Origin: Thermococcus barophilus MP
GTDB taxonomy: Archaea; Methanobacteriota_B; Thermococci; Thermococcales; Thermococcaceae
Reading direction: 5' to 3'
Length of the DNA stretch: 64,000 nt
Assembly: GCF_000151105.2 (NCBI RefSeq)
Contig: NC_014804.1
Coordinates: forward strand, 868,001-932,000
Shown: in pieces, positions 33,731 to 44,270 of the stretch
How the letters are laid out: the number at the start of each line of letters is the position of its first letter
Numbering within the stretch: the stretch's first letter is position 1
Position numbers and translations under genes: made by a program
Notes under the pieces: generated by a model
What the model saw: the letters and a program-made list of their open reading frames with translations, nothing else
What the model was told of the DNA's origin: nothing
Database searches by the model: none

Positions 33731-36700
33731 ATGATGGGGTTAGCCGAGATTGAGAGAAAGGCATTTGATTTGATGGCTACTTCTATCCGGAAATACGAAT
33801 TTATAGAGAGATGGAAATTTGAAGGAAAAACCATAAAGCTACCATTCCAGAGAGAAGCTGAGCCAAATACACTGGTGGTCTTTTCAAGAGAGATTGAAGT
33901 TCCCAACGATGGCCTTAAATGGTTCCTAAAAGTTTCTATGGAAGGAAATGCTTTAGTAAAACTTGACGGAACAGCATATGGAACAATAGATGATGTTCAC
34001 ACCTACATACCGATTCGTCCTGGAAAGCATAAGCTTGAGCTCATAGTTTCTCCACTGAGCATGTTTGGATACCACAAATGGCGTATTAAAATTGATTATG
34101 CAATGCTCGTTGGGATTATGTGGGAACCTTATGTCTTAGCTCAAAGACTTCTTGATTTAGTGAGCTTCATTGAAGTAATACAGGAAGAAGATTTGAAAGA
34201 AGCTTTAATGAAGGAACTCTCAGATATCCTTATTCGGGTTAAGAGCGTTCCAAATATTAAGCAGATAACCCTCCTAAGGATGCTCCTTCATGATGGAGGT
34301 TTAGGAATTAAAGAGCTCAAAATTGGGCGCTTTGATGTAAGGGATGTCAGACCTGATTACATGTTTCTCTCCGCGGTGTATGGAATTGGTGCTATGAAAG
34401 GAAAAATTGAAGATATTCCCAAGCCGAGAAGAGAACACTATCTAAAGGAAATTGATAGAATACTCGAAGAGCTTGAAGATGCACTTACCAGACTGAGAAG
34501 GATATTCCCAAAAATCGGCAAAGCTTATGCTTTCGCACATTCTCACATAGATGCTGCTTGGCTGTGGCCATATTCAGAGACAAAGCAGAAGATTCTGAGG
34601 ACTTTTTCGACAATTGAGAGGCTCATGAGGAGATATGGAATAACATACATCCAAAGCTCAGCCCAGTACTATGAATGGCTTGAGGAACTTGACAAAGAAC
34701 TCTTTGAGAAAGTTAAAAAGTATGTCAGAGAAGGAAAATGGATATTGGCTGGAGGAATGTGGGTTGAAAGTGATGTTCAGCTTATAGACGGTGAATCTCT
34801 CGTGAGGCAGTTCTTGTACGGCCAAAGATACTTTCTTGAAAAATTCGGGAGAATAGCAAAGATAGGGTGGCTTCCTGATACCTTCGGCTTCTCTGCTTCC
34901 CTGCCCCAAATAATGAAGAAGAGCGGGATTGAAGTTTTTGCTACGTATAAGCTCCTGTGGAATGAAAGGAATGAGTTTCCATATCATGCCTTCATATGGA
35001 AGGGAATTGATGGGACAGAAATCCCTGTTCACATTATGATGAGCTACAAGTCTTCAATGACTGCTAAAAGCCTCTACAAGCAGTGGAAGCGCTATAAAAA
35101 CAAATATGAAGTTCCCTTCCTGCTTTATGCTTACGGATATGGTGACGGTGGTGGAGGAATTACTTGGGAAATGGTTGAGATGATGAAGCACATGAACAAA
35201 GTGCCCCACATCCCAAGGATAGTCAAAGGATATGAGGATGAATATGTAGCAGAGCTCAAATCATGCATTGATAATATGCCTACATGGGAAGGCGAACTTT
35301 ACGTTGAGGTACACAGAGGGACATACACCACAAACCTTAAGATGAAGAAGTACATGGCTGATGCTGAATCAGTTTTGAGAAGTGCTGAAATCTGGAGCTC
35401 AATAGCTGAAATTCTTGGACTTGTTGAATACCCAAAAGAAGAGCTTGAAAAACTCTGGAAGAGGGTTCTGTTGCATCAGTTCCATGATGTTCTTCCTGGT
35501 TCCTCAATAAGGGAAGTTTATGATGAGGCTATTGCGGACTTAAAGAAGGTAATCAGGGAAGCAGAGGAAATAATTCACAGTGTATTGGAGAGAATTGCTG
35601 AGAGGGAAGGCAATGATTTAGTCTTTAATGACCTGCCTTGGGAGAGGAGAGAGGTAGTTGAGGTTAATGGAGAATACTACCTCCTTGAGGCTCCACCTCT
35701 GGGCTGGAAAGCCTTTGAGCCTATTGAAGCTAAGGAGGGGGTTAAGGTTAGAGAGGAAAGGGATAAAATAATACTCGAAAACGAGTGTCTAAGAGCGGTT
35801 ATAAACAAGGATGGAGAGTTGATTTCTCTCTATGACAAAGAGAATAAGAGGGAGGCATTAAGAAGCACCAGCAACGTCTTGATGGCCCATATAGATACGC
35901 CAGGTATGTGGGATGCCTGGGATATAAATGAGGACTTCCTGATTCAGGGTGAGAAACTCAAAACACTCGAAAAAGCTAAGGTGGTTTACCAGAGTCCATT
36001 AATTGCGGTCATCAAAGTGGTCAAAGGCTATGGCAACTCAAGAGTAACTCAGTTCATAAAGCTCCGCAAGGAATCAAAATTATTGGAGTTTGAGACTAAA
36101 GTCGACTGGAGGGACAAGGAAATTCTGCTCAAGGCATGGTTCAACTTCAACACACACAACTGGAGCTCATTCTATGATATTCCCTATGGTGTAATAGAAA
36201 GACCAGCGGTAAGAAACACTCCTTGGGAGCAGGCCAAATTTGAGGTTCCAGCTTTGAGGTGGGCAGATGTCTGCGATGGTGATTATGGAGTCGCTATAAT
36301 CTGCACGTCAAGGCATGGCTATACAAACTGGGACTCAAAGATTGGGCTCAGCCTGCTCAAGTCGCCAATTTACCCAAATCCATGGAGCGACTTAGGAGAG
36401 GGTGAATTTACATATTACATCTATCCTCACAAGGGAGATTGGTTTGAGGGGGAGGTCTACAAGAGGGCACTGGAAGTTTGGTCAAAGCTCAGGGTTGTCA
36501 AGGCAGAGAGAGTTAAAAGAAAAGCTAAGGAGTTCAGTTTTATGAGGACGGACGCAGTAGTTGGAGCGTTGAAGAAAGCAGAAGATGGAAATGGATACAT
36601 CTTAAGGCTGTATAATCCATCAAAAGAAGAGTTCGAGGTTGAACTGCCAAGGGAAGGTATCGAAATGGACATGATTGAGCTCAAGGAACTTGGAAATGTT

Positions 36701-36754
36701 GGTAGAAAAGTTAAGCTGGAGCCCTTTGAGATCAAGACGATTAAGATTTCTTAG
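33731..36754 (+). CDS. Alpha-mannosidase, GH38
   Basis: 1007 aa, cytosolic, similar in size to Pyrococcus alpha-mannosidase. Zinc (or cobalt) site in [11 protein letters not shown] near 270 with the HxD pair, the nucleophile Asp in [12 protein letters not shown] near 382, and [12 protein letters not shown] with His near 575. The C-terminal half is the GH38 beta domain. It has no signal peptide, so it probably degrades alpha-mannosides imported or recycled in the cell. I start at ATG 33731. Its 3' end overlaps nob1 by 14 nt. Preceded at once by the C/D sRNA. Confidence 0.92.
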   Translation: MMGLAEIERKAFDLMATSIRKYEFIERWKFEGKTIKLPFQREAEPNTLVVFSREIEVPNDGLKWFLKVSMEGNALVKLDGTAYGTIDDVHTYIPIRPGKHKLELIVSPLSMFGYHKWRIKIDYAMLVGIMWEPYVLAQRLLDLVSFIEVIQEEDLKEALMKELSDILIRVKSVPNIKQITLLRMLLHDGGLGIKELKIGRFDVRDVRPDYMFLSAVYGIGAMKGKIEDIPKPRREHYLKEIDRILEELEDALTRLRRIFPKIGKAYAFAHSHIDAAWLWPYSETKQKILRTFSTIERLMRRYGITYIQSSAQYYEWLEELDKELFEKVKKYVREGKWILAGGMWVESDVQLIDGESLVRQFLYGQRYFLEKFGRIAKIGWLPDTFGFSASLPQIMKKSGIEVFATYKLLWNERNEFPYHAFIWKGIDGTEIPVHIMMSYKSSMTAKSLYKQWKRYKNKYEVPFLLYAYGYGDGGGGITWEMVEMMKHMNKVPHIPRIVKGYEDEYVAELKSCIDNMPTWEGELYVEVHRGTYTTNLKMKKYMADAESVLRSAEIWSSIAEILGLVEYPKEELEKLWKRVLLHQFHDVLPGSSIREVYDEAIADLKKVIREAEEIIHSVLERIAEREGNDLVFNDLPWERREVVEVNGEYYLLEAPPLGWKAFEPIEAKEGVKVREERDKIILENECLRAVINKDGELISLYDKENKREALRSTSNVLMAHIDTPGMWDAWDINEDFLIQGEKLKTLEKAKVVYQSPLIAVIKVVKGYGNSRVTQFIKLRKESKLLEFETKVDWRDKEILLKAWFNFNTHNWSSFYDIPYGVIERPAVRNTPWEQAKFEVPALRWADVCDGDYGVAIICTSRHGYTNWDSKIGLSLLKSPIYPNPWSDLGEGEFTYYIYPHKGDWFEGEVYKRALEVWSKLRVVKAERVKRKAKEFSFMRTDAVVGALKKAEDGNGYILRLYNPSKEEFEVELPREGIEMDMIELKELGNVGRKVKLEPFEIKTIKIS

Positions 36755-37229
36755 TCTTTTTTCTGCTCTTCCTTCTTGGGAGCAATCTAACAGGACTCCC
36801 GCAGTCAGGGCAGATGCCCCCTGGCGGCTCGCGTTTAAATTTCTTGTTGCATCCAATGCATACATATCCCCAGCGAATTACCTTCCTTATGCCTCTCTTG
36901 AGCGTTTTAAATCTTATTCCAAGAGTTTTAGCAATATTCTGGAGGTTATAGTCATCAGTAAAAAGGACAGCTTTTAGCTCATAAGCGAGGGCAAGAACTT
37001 CAATATCTGCTTCACTCAGCTCATCCAATTCTCCTGTCTCGAGGGCTTTCGTCTTAATAACCTCAATGCTCTCCTTTGAAGGCACCAAAACTTTTACCTT
37101 GCCAGCGCTGATCAAACTCTCCAAAAAAAGCTTTGACTCCGGGTCTTTAACTTCTTCAATCACCTTAGGGGTTGTGTATCCTTCGACATCGATTCCTTGG
37201 ATGAATATTGCAGCATCAATGATGAGCAT
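36741..37229 (-). CDS. nob1: Nob1: PIN-domain rRNA endonuclease with zinc ribbon
   Basis: 162 aa. PIN domain with [27 protein letters not shown] and [11 protein letters not shown] (acidic metal site), then a C-terminal zinc ribbon CIGCNKKF...CPDCGSP. In archaea and eukaryotes Nob1 cleaves the 3' end of 16S/18S rRNA precursor. ATG at 37229 with no ribosome binding site, so probably leaderless. Basic Lys/Arg tail. Convergent with the mannosidase. Confidence 0.93.
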   Translation of the reverse strand: MLIIDAAIFIQGIDVEGYTTPKVIEEVKDPESKLFLESLISAGKVKVLVPSKESIEVIKTKALETGELDELSEADIEVLALAYELKAVLFTDDYNLQNIAKTLGIRFKTLKRGIRKVIRWGYVCIGCNKKFKREPPGGICPDCGSPVRLLPRRKSRKKTKKS

Positions 37230-37293
37230 GATAAAAGTTCAACGTTAGGGTTAAAGCTTTATCTATCATAGGCTTTTAATGGGGTGCAGGTTT

Positions 37294-37758
37294 ATGAAAA
37301 TTACAAGAATAAAACCCCTCTACATTCCTGAGAATCAAGAAAAAGTAAAGGAAGTGTACTATCCCGTCTGGATATACGTTTTTTCTTATGTTGTAAAAAG
37401 ACGGATATTTGGCGATATAAAGGGAAACATTATCGTTTTAGTGGATGGAATAAACCAGAAAGGTTATCTCGCAGATATATTTCCTGAAATTGAAGAAATC
37501 CATGTCATCGATAATAAAGCTAAAATTCTTGAGCCTCAAATAAGCGATGAAAAAAGTGAAGAAATTGCAAAGGACCGAGCTGAGGCACTCTTGTTCAGAA
37601 AATATGCATACTTAAAATTCACCTATCAGTTAACTCAGAAAGCCTTTACATATAAGCTGTTCTGGGCAAGAAAAGAGGAAAACAAATACTTTTTAATGGA
37701 CAGTATAACTGGAGAGGAAATAGAAGTTCTGCCATATGAAGGACATGAAAGAAAATAA
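37294..37758 (+). CDS. Hypothetical protein
   Basis: 154-aa soluble-looking protein starting MKITRIKPLYIPENQEKVKE. The middle looks alternating beta (GNIIVLVDGINQKGYLADIF), and the end is helical then beta. I recognise no family. ATG 37294 sits behind GGGGTGCAGG. Convergent with the symporter gene. Function unknown. Confidence 0.55.
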   Translation: MKITRIKPLYIPENQEKVKEVYYPVWIYVFSYVVKRRIFGDIKGNIIVLVDGINQKGYLADIFPEIEEIHVIDNKAKILEPQISDEKSEEIAKDRAEALLFRKYAYLKFTYQLTQKAFTYKLFWARKEENKYFLMDSITGEEIEVLPYEGHERK

Positions 37759-37771
37759 AGGAAAAAGAAAA

Positions 37772-39283
37772 TCAGAAGAGCTCGTCAACGATTCCTGCCA
37801 AGGTCTTAAGCTCTGGAGTAGCTGCTCCTCCTTTTATTACAACTTTCTTGCCCGCTGCATACTCTACAATTTCTTGTATTTCCTTTGGTGGCTCTTTAGT
37901 AAGCAGGCTGACTACTATTATTGCAATCATTGAGAACACGAAACCTGGTATCATCTCGTACCATGGATGCCAGCTCAGGCCTGCCTGCTTCCATGCGATA
38001 ACTGTAAGTGCACCAACAATCATACCAGCAATTGCTCCCTCCTTTGTGGCTCTCTTCCAATAAAGTCCTAAGATAACAACAGGGCCAAATGAACATGCTA
38101 AACCAGCCCATGCATAGAGAACAAGCTTGAATACTGTTTCTGTTGCCCCAAGTGCCAAATAGATTGACAGCAAGCTTACTACAAGGACAGATATTCTGCT
38201 TATCCAGACGAGCTTTTCTTGGTCAGCCTCTGGATTTATCATCTTGTTATAGATATCTCTCGCCAGTGCAGATGCTACAACTAATAGGTAGGAGTTCGCA
38301 CTTGACATTATTGCCGCAGCCATTGCTGCTATGAGAATTCCTGCAAAGACTGGAGGCAACATTTCCTTTGTTAGTGCCATTAATGAAAGTTCGGGCTTTA
38401 TATTTGGTATTAAGACTCTTGCAGCGACACCACCAAGAGTTACGCCATAGAGGGCTATTACTGCCCAAACAACTGCTGCAAGAAGAGAATATTTTAACAT
38501 TTTTGAATCCTTAATTGCCATAAATCTCACATGAAGTTGAGGCTGCCCAAGATAACCAAGATAACCTATTGCAAGGAATCCAAGCAAAGTGACTGGAGCT
38601 ACCCAGACGTTGGTGAGCTTGGGATCAATTGCATTCAGTTTGTTGTACATAATTGTAAATCCTCCAATTTTCGCTATTGCAAGTCCTGGAACAACAACAG
38701 CACCAATGAACATTAAAACTGCTTGGACAACATCGGTATATACTGCCGCTGCAAATCCACCAAGGAGAACATATATCAAAACTGTAAGTGCACCAATTAT
38801 TGCTCCCCATTTGTATGGAATACCTGTTAAAAATTCGAGCGTCCTTCCCATGGCAACGGTTTGAGCTGCAGTGTAAGCCGTGAGGAATATGAAAATTATC
38901 GCCACTGATATGATTCTAACCGAATGGCTTCTGTCATAGTATCTTGCTTCAAGAAAATCTGGTATTGTTATAGCTCCAACTTTCTCAGTAAAGCGTCTAA
39001 GTCTTTTGCCCAGTATTGTGAAGTTAACTAATGGGCCACCTGCACTTGCCATTGGCACCCACACGCTACCGAAACCCAGAGAATATCCTTTCCCTGGCAT
39101 TCCCTGGAACATGTATCCGCTCATTGCCGTTGCTTGATGTGTTAATGCGATTGTGAATGGTCCAAAGCGTCTTTTCCCAAGAAAATACCCTTCTATTGAT
39201 TCACTTCCTATCCTGTATGTAAGGATTCCTATTGCAATCATTGCCACGAGATAAATCACAAAGGAGACTACCACAATGTCCAT
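37772..39283 (-). CDS. Sodium:solute symporter family protein (PutP-like)
   Basis: 503 aa with about 12-13 transmembrane helices of the SSS family. Family positions visible: LTHQATAMSGYMFQGMPG near 50-68, LEARYYDRS, LLGGFAAAVYTDVVQAVLMF and AAIMSSANSYLLVVASALARDI near 325, the Ser-rich sodium/substrate segment. The substrate may be proline or another solute; not settled. AGGAGGG precedes the ATG. Its start overlaps the stop of the 33-aa membrane protein by one base (TAATG). Confidence 0.88.
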   Translation of the reverse strand: MDIVVVSFVIYLVAMIAIGILTYRIGSESIEGYFLGKRRFGPFTIALTHQATAMSGYMFQGMPGKGYSLGFGSVWVPMASAGGPLVNFTILGKRLRRFTEKVGAITIPDFLEARYYDRSHSVRIISVAIIFIFLTAYTAAQTVAMGRTLEFLTGIPYKWGAIIGALTVLIYVLLGGFAAAVYTDVVQAVLMFIGAVVVPGLAIAKIGGFTIMYNKLNAIDPKLTNVWVAPVTLLGFLAIGYLGYLGQPQLHVRFMAIKDSKMLKYSLLAAVVWAVIALYGVTLGGVAARVLIPNIKPELSLMALTKEMLPPVFAGILIAAMAAAIMSSANSYLLVVASALARDIYNKMINPEADQEKLVWISRISVLVVSLLSIYLALGATETVFKLVLYAWAGLACSFGPVVILGLYWKRATKEGAIAGMIVGALTVIAWKQAGLSWHPWYEMIPGFVFSMIAIIVVSLLTKEPPKEIQEIVEYAAGKKVVIKGGAATPELKTLAGIVDELF

Positions 39284-39384
39284 TATGATCCCTCCTCGTC
39301 TTTGCTAAAGAGGAAATATACTAAAGCCAAAGCCACGTACACTGCTGGAATTCCGAACCAGAGAAAAACAATTGATGCGGGCAT
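39283..39384 (-). CDS. 33-aa symporter small accessory protein
   Basis: A tiny ORF of 33 residues: MPASIVFLWFGIPAVYVALA, continuing as one helix, ending in a charged FSKDEEGS tail. GGAGGTG lies just before its ATG and its stop shares a base with the symporter start (TAATG). Single-helix accessory partners next to SSS symporters are a known class. Too short for default ORF calls. Confidence 0.75.
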   Translation of the reverse strand: MPASIVFLWFGIPAVYVALALVYFLFSKDEEGS

Positions 39385-39598
39385 GAAGGCACCTCCGTAC
39401 CTTTTCATTTGTAAATGTATATACTTGGCAAATATATAGTTTTCGTCAAATTATTTTTAAAGGCGATTAGCTTAATTTCAGCTATTGTGATAAATGTTTT
39501 CATAATTTGGTAGTAAGCGTGAATGTTTTTTATCTGTATATTTAGAAACGTAAAACATGATGTGACGATAAAGCTGAAGTACATCACCTCGAAAAAAG

Positions 39599-39606
39599 CT
39601 TTTAAG
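39599..39606 (+). promoter_or_regulatory. pxpA TATA box
   Basis: CTTTTAAG, centred about 27 nt before a start near 39630, just in front of the GGTGAT ribosome binding site for the ATG at 39639. Confidence 0.45.
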
Positions 39607-39638
39607 TTTGTAAAGGTTAGAGTACTATGGTGATGCTT

Positions 39639-40403
39639 ATGAAAGTTGACCTCAATTCTGACCTCGGCGAAAGCTTCGGGAGGTACAAACTCGGCATGGA
39701 CGAGGAAGTTATGAAATACGTCACATCAGCCAACGTTGCATGCGGCTGGCACGCTGGAGATCCATTGGTAATGAGAAAAACCGTAAAGCTTGCAAAAGAA
39801 AACAATGTTGAGGTGGGTGCTCACCCGGGCTATCCAGACCTTATAGGCTTTGGTAGGAGATACATGAAGATAACAAGAGAGGAAGCGAGGAACTATATTC
39901 TCTACCAAATTGGAGCTTTGTATGCGTTTGTTAAAGCAGAAGGCTTAACTCTACAGCATGTTAAACCCCATGGAGCTCTTTATAATGCTCTGGTCAAAGA
40001 TGAAGAGCTTGCAAGGGGAGTTCTTGAGGGAATAGCAGATTTTGACAAAAAGCTGATTTTTGTAGGATTATCACTCTCAAAACCCTTAGAGATTGCCGAG
40101 GAGATGGGGCTTAGAGTTGCTCACGAGGTCTTTGCTGACAGGGCATACAACCCTGATGGAACCTTGGTTCCAAGGAGCAGGGAAGGTGCGGTAATTCACG
40201 ACAAGGAGCTTATAGCAGAGAGGGTAATTTCAATGGTCAAGGATGGGGGCGTTAAAGCAATCAACGGTGAGTGGGTTGAGCTTAAAGCCGATACAATTTG
40301 CGTCCATGGTGACAATCCAAAAGCCCTCGAGATTACAGCATACATCAGAAAGCGCTTAGAGGAAGAGGGAGTCAAGATTGTGCCGATGAGAAAGGTTATT
40401 TAA
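39639..40403 (+). CDS. pxpA: 5-oxoprolinase subunit A (LamB/YcsF)
   Basis: 254 aa. [19 protein letters not shown] and [17 protein letters not shown] are the family signatures, with VKPHGALYN and a late [18 protein letters not shown]. PxpA, B and C together hydrolyse 5-oxoproline to glutamate with ATP. Here B and C follow at 40997 and 41671, with a toxin-antitoxin pair between. GGTGAT precedes ATG 39639. Confidence 0.93.
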   Translation: MKVDLNSDLGESFGRYKLGMDEEVMKYVTSANVACGWHAGDPLVMRKTVKLAKENNVEVGAHPGYPDLIGFGRRYMKITREEARNYILYQIGALYAFVKAEGLTLQHVKPHGALYNALVKDEELARGVLEGIADFDKKLIFVGLSLSKPLEIAEEMGLRVAHEVFADRAYNPDGTLVPRSREGAVIHDKELIAERVISMVKDGGVKAINGEWVELKADTICVHGDNPKALEITAYIRKRLEEEGVKIVPMRKVI

Positions 40404-40436
40404 GCATCAACAATAATAGGAAATGGAGGGAAGAAG

Positions 40437-40628
40437 ATGGGGATAATAGAGGCAGTTTATGAAAATGGAGTGTTTAGACCTCTAAAGAAAGTCAAAGCTC
40501 CAAAGAAGGTTAAACTGATGATAATCAAGGATTTTGAAAGGGATTTGGAGGAAGTATTTGGAATACTCAGCGAGGGTATTGATGTCAGAGAACTGAGAAA
40601 AGAGTGGGATAGAAATGCATCTTGTTGA
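40437..40628 (+). CDS. DUF104 (AF2212-like) antitoxin
   Basis: 63 aa. MGIIEAVYENGVFRPLKKVK is the typical short beta DNA-binding start of DUF104 antitoxins, followed by a helical tail (LEEVFGILSEGIDVRELRKE). GGAGGG lies a few bases before the ATG. Its 3' end overlaps the PIN toxin ORF by 14 nt. Likely antitoxin of the VapC next door, binding its own promoter. Confidence 0.85.
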   Translation: MGIIEAVYENGVFRPLKKVKAPKKVKLMIIKDFERDLEEVFGILSEGIDVRELRKEWDRNASC

Positions 40629-40992
40629 CACCGATATAATAATTGACATCCTTAGAGGCGTTAAGGGATCAAAGGAATTCCTATTGGACTTATCAAAAGA
40701 AGGGCTCTTTCTCTCAGTTATCAGTATGGCAGAAATATTCTCAGGGAAGGAGACAAGAGATCCAGTAAAACATGAAAAAATTCTCCGATTTTTGTCACAT
40801 TTTGAAGTAGTGCCCCTAACCCAAGAAATTGCCATTCTGGGAGGAGCAATAAGAAGGGATTATCAAATTGGCCTGGCTGATGCGTTGATCGCTGCAACTG
40901 CAATTCACAATGGATTAACAATAGTAACTTACAATACAAAACATTTTGAAAAAGTTGAGGGTTTAAAAATTCTAAAACCAGACTACAGGTGA
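40615..40992 (+). CDS. vapC: VapC-family PIN-domain toxin
   Basis: 125-aa PIN RNase. The acidic metal site is intact: D5 and D7 in VDTDIIID, E in ISMAEIFSG near 42, then DALIAATAI near 92 and a late Asn/Thr in VTYNTKHF. VapC toxins cut tRNA or rRNA. Translationally coupled to the antitoxin. Sits inside the pxp operon (between pxpA and pxpB), with pxpB starting 4 nt after its stop. Confidence 0.9.
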   Translation: MHLVDTDIIIDILRGVKGSKEFLLDLSKEGLFLSVISMAEIFSGKETRDPVKHEKILRFLSHFEVVPLTQEIAILGGAIRRDYQIGLADALIAATAIHNGLTIVTYNTKHFEKVEGLKILKPDYR

Positions 40993-40996
40993 TTCT

Positions 40997-41674
40997 ATGC
41001 AGTTCAAACCAGCCGGAGATTCTGCTTTAGTTATTATTTTCGGGGATAGAATAGACGAGGGGATTAACAAAAAAGTCCATGCAGTTGCCAGTGCCATAGA
41101 AAAATCCTCTCCAGATTGGCTTATTGAAGTTGTTCCCACCTATACAAGCATCTATGTGTATTATGACCCGCTCAAGCTCAGCTATCAAGAAGCCCTCGAT
41201 GCCATTAAGCCATTCCTCTCAGTGGAACCAAAAGAGGAAAAGCCAAGGATTGTAGAAATTCCTACAGCTTATGGTGGAGAGTTTGGGCCAGATATTGAGT
41301 TTGTGGCTCAATATAATGGCTTAACTATTGATGACGTCATCGAAATTCACTCAAAACCGCTCTACAGAGTTTATATGCTCGGATTTACGCCGGGATTTGC
41401 TTATCTTGGAGGAATGGACGAGAGAATTGCAACTCCTCGCCTAAAAAAGCCACGCTTGAAAGTGCCGGCAGGGAGCGTCGGCATAGCTGGAAAGCAGACG
41501 GGCATTTATCCCATAGAAAGCCCCGGCGGATGGCGTTTAATTGGAAGAACACCTCTGAGACTTTTCACTCCAGAGAAAGATCCACCAACTCTGTTACAGC
41601 CGGGTGATTACGTCAAGTTCGTACCGATAAGTGAGGAAGAGTTTTGGGAACTCCATGGGGGCGAGCAGAAATGA
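40997..41674 (+). CDS. pxpB: 5-oxoprolinase subunit B (KipI family)
   Basis: 225 aa. YRVYMLGFTPGFAYLGGMDERIATPRL (split here for length) marks the KipI/PxpB family, with VPAGSVGIAGKQTGIYPIESPGGW. Subunit B of the ATP-dependent 5-oxoprolinase, pairing with PxpC. AGGTGA lies six bases before the ATG. Overlaps pxpC by ATGA. Confidence 0.92.
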   Translation: MQFKPAGDSALVIIFGDRIDEGINKKVHAVASAIEKSSPDWLIEVVPTYTSIYVYYDPLKLSYQEALDAIKPFLSVEPKEEKPRIVEIPTAYGGEFGPDIEFVAQYNGLTIDDVIEIHSKPLYRVYMLGFTPGFAYLGGMDERIATPRLKKPRLKVPAGSVGIAGKQTGIYPIESPGGWRLIGRTPLRLFTPEKDPPTLLQPGDYVKFVPISEEEFWELHGGEQK

Positions 41675-42666
41675 TTGAGCTCGTTAATGTCCCCTCCCTC
41701 ACTACAATACAAGACCTTGGAAGATACGGCTACCAGAAGTTTGGAATCCCCGTTAGCGGAGTCATGGACGAAGTGAGTGCGCGCTTGGCTAACTACCTCG
41801 TTGGGAATCATGACAACGCCTCTTTAATCGAATTTGTCTTAAAAGGTCCCACTATAAGATTCCACTCCTCAGCAGTTTTTGCAGTTGCTGGAGATGTTGA
41901 TGTAAGGTTAAATGGAATTCCAATTGAACCTTGGCAGAGCCACTGGGCCAAGCGGGGAGACGTTCTTGAGATAGGACTCCTAAAGAGCGGTGTTTATGGA
42001 TATATAGCATTCGCTGGTGGAATTTTATGTGATAAAATCCTTGGAAGCTGCTCAACTTATTTGAGGGCAAAGCTTGGAAAACCGCTCAAACAGGGAGATA
42101 AGCTCAAGCTTGGATATGCAATTCTGGCAGGGAAGGAAGGGAGAGTTCTGCCAGAACCATTAATCCCGCGCTACTCAAACGAAAGTGAAATTAGAGTGAT
42201 TCTAGGCCCTCAGCTCGAGCATTTCACAGAAAAAGGCATTGAAACTTTTCTAAGCTCAACTTATGAAGTCACGCCAAATTCAGATAGAATGGGTTACCGC
42301 TTAGAAGGTCCAGAGATAGAACACTCCGAAAAAGGGGCAGACATAATCACCGATGCAATCCCCTTGGGAGCTATTCAGGTTCCAGCCAACGGAAAGCCAA
42401 TAATCATGCTCGCCGACAGACAGACAACGGGAGGCTACGCAAAAATTGGGGTAGTTGCAAGAGTTGATGTGCCAAAAGTTGCCCAAACAAGAGCGGGAGG
42501 AAAGTTAAGATTCAAAGCAATAAATGTGGAAGAAGCCCAAGAGCTGTTTAGAAAGAGGGAATTTTTATTCAGAAGCATCAAACGCCTTCTTGATGGAGAA
42601 GTAAGGGGTTACAAGATAAAAGCGCTTGGAAAAGAGTTCATGGTTTTTGTGGAAAAAGAAAAATAG
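41671..42666 (+). CDS. pxpC: 5-oxoprolinase subunit C (KipA/biotin-dependent carboxylase-like)
   Basis: 331 aa. MIELVNVPSLTTIQDLGRYG is the family start, with GIPVSGVMDE, PNSDRMGYRLEGP and AIPLGAIQVPANGKPIIML further on. Forms the catalytic part of 5-oxoprolinase with PxpB. ATG 41671 overlaps the pxpB stop (ATGA); a longer frame beginning at 41644 was rejected for that reason. Confidence 0.92.
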   Translation: MIELVNVPSLTTIQDLGRYGYQKFGIPVSGVMDEVSARLANYLVGNHDNASLIEFVLKGPTIRFHSSAVFAVAGDVDVRLNGIPIEPWQSHWAKRGDVLEIGLLKSGVYGYIAFAGGILCDKILGSCSTYLRAKLGKPLKQGDKLKLGYAILAGKEGRVLPEPLIPRYSNESEIRVILGPQLEHFTEKGIETFLSSTYEVTPNSDRMGYRLEGPEIEHSEKGADIITDAIPLGAIQVPANGKPIIMLADRQTTGGYAKIGVVARVDVPKVAQTRAGGKLRFKAINVEEAQELFRKREFLFRSIKRLLDGEVRGYKIKALGKEFMVFVEKEK

Positions 42667-42675
42667 AAAAGGGAA

Positions 42676-43104
42676 CTACTCTTTTTCCCTCATAACTTTG
42701 ACCACTTTGTATTTTTTACCGTTGCACTCGATTTCACCAACAATTTCAAGGATTTTAACAGCATCACCCTCAAAAAGTCCTTCTGGTCTGATTACATCCT
42801 TCTTTTCTGGGTCATCGCATTCAACGAAGTTAATTCTAATCTTTGAACCAACTATTGCAAGCCTTGGCTCTATTGCCACCTCTATGGAAGGCTCAACGAC
42901 CTCAACAACTCTGACTTTTCCTTCATGAAGGGGGCAGGAGTGCTCTATGTTCCTTACTCGCACCACTTTGTATCTCCTTCCCGGCTCCAAGTTCCCAACG
43001 CAGACCCTTGCGAGCCTACAGGTTTTGCATGGGTCAGCTGGGCCGTAATAAATGAATTCAACACCAGGTTTAGCCAACTTTTCACCAACTAACGTGATTA
43101 CCAT
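42676..43104 (-). CDS. UPF0179 family protein
   Basis: 142 aa. Cysteine pairs [15 protein letters not shown] near residue 28 and HSCPLHEG near 57 suggest a metal or cluster site. Mostly beta. Archaeal UPF0179 proteins have no established role. GGAGGTG precedes ATG 43104. Downstream of the G1P dehydrogenase gene (30 nt), same strand, possibly one transcript. Confidence 0.85.
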   Translation of the reverse strand: MVITLVGEKLAKPGVEFIYYGPADPCKTCRLARVCVGNLEPGRRYKVVRVRNIEHSCPLHEGKVRVVEVVEPSIEVAIEPRLAIVGSKIRINFVECDDPEKKDVIRPEGLFEGDAVKILEIVGEIECNGKKYKVVKVMREKE

Positions 43105-43133
43105 TCTGACACCTCCCATGTGAATGATGATAG

Positions 43134-44174
43134 TCAGATAACTCCAGTGATTTTAGCAGCTTTTTCAGCTGCTTCTCGCGTTAAACCATCCTTTCCCAAG
43201 ATAGTGTATCTCTCAGGTCTGATTGTATGTGCAATGGTTAGAGCTTCAATAATATACTCCGGGTCAATTCCCAATTCATATGCATTTGTTGGAGCGTTGA
43301 CCTTCTTTAAGGTTTCTCTAATTTTCTGCCACTTCAGTCCGTGGAGGTAAGCCATAATTATCGTTCCAACACCACACTGCTCGCCGTGCAGAGCCGGCTT
43401 AGGGGCAATTAAATCCAAGGCATGGCTGAAAAGATGCTCGGCTCCGCTTGCCGGTCTTGAAGAGCCGGCTATGCTCATAGCAACGCCACTTGAAATTAAC
43501 CCTTTTATTACTTTCCTAACGCTTTCCTCATTACCAAGTCTTATGATGTCAGCGTTCTTTATCACCATTTTGGCACTCATTAAAGAAAGAGAAGCTGCAT
43601 ACTCGCTGTAATATTCTCCTTTGAGTTTATGTGCTAACTGCCAGTCTTTTACTGCCGTTAGGTTGGAGATCATGTCCCCAACCCCCGCCGCAAGATACCG
43701 GTACGGAGCGGTTTTGATGACTTTTACATCGGCAATAACAGCTATCGGCGGCTTTGCCTTTATCGAAGTCTTGGCATTGAGATCTTTAATTGAGGCATTT
43801 GCGCTTGCTATGCCGTCGTGAGAAGCAGTTGTGGGGAAGCTGATGAAAGAAATATCACTTTTGAATGAGGCAAGTTTGGCAACATCAATTATGCTCCCAC
43901 CGCCGACAGCAACAATCCATTGAACATTCTCATTTTTTATCTTTTCAACTGTTTTCCCAACTTCTTTCATTGAAGCTTTTTTAATTGTTAAACTGTGAAC
44001 ATCAAAGCTCTCTTTTAAGTGATGCCTAACCTCCCTTCCAGCAATCTCTTTAGTTTTAGGCCCGTAAAGAATCAGCACTCTTTCACCTAATTTTAGCCTT
44101 TTAGCAACTTCCCCGACCTTATCTTTCAAATTTTCTCCAAGAAGAACCTCGCGAGGTAATTCCATTAAGTGCAT
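43134..44174 (-). CDS. egsA: sn-Glycerol-1-phosphate dehydrogenase
   Basis: 346 aa. NAD(P)H-dependent reduction of dihydroxyacetone phosphate to sn-glycerol-1-phosphate, the source of archaeal lipid stereochemistry. Seen: [14 protein letters not shown] near 98, [17 protein letters not shown], the zinc-binding Asp/His pattern in [19 protein letters not shown] and [16 protein letters not shown] before ATG 44174. Works with GGGP synthase encoded 19 kb away. Also called araM-type. Confidence 0.95.
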   Translation of the reverse strand: MHLMELPREVLLGENLKDKVGEVAKRLKLGERVLILYGPKTKEIAGREVRHHLKESFDVHSLTIKKASMKEVGKTVEKIKNENVQWIVAVGGGSIIDVAKLASFKSDISFISFPTTASHDGIASANASIKDLNAKTSIKAKPPIAVIADVKVIKTAPYRYLAAGVGDMISNLTAVKDWQLAHKLKGEYYSEYAASLSLMSAKMVIKNADIIRLGNEESVRKVIKGLISSGVAMSIAGSSRPASGAEHLFSHALDLIAPKPALHGEQCGVGTIIMAYLHGLKWQKIRETLKKVNAPTNAYELGIDPEYIIEALTIAHTIRPERYTILGKDGLTREAAEKAAKITGVI

Positions 44175-44270
44175 GACTATCACCTTTGCTTATATTTCTC
44201 TCTCGAAGCTTAAAAATTAATTGGAAAGAAAAGCTTTAATTGGAAAGGGCAAATTCTTAGTGGTGATTAA

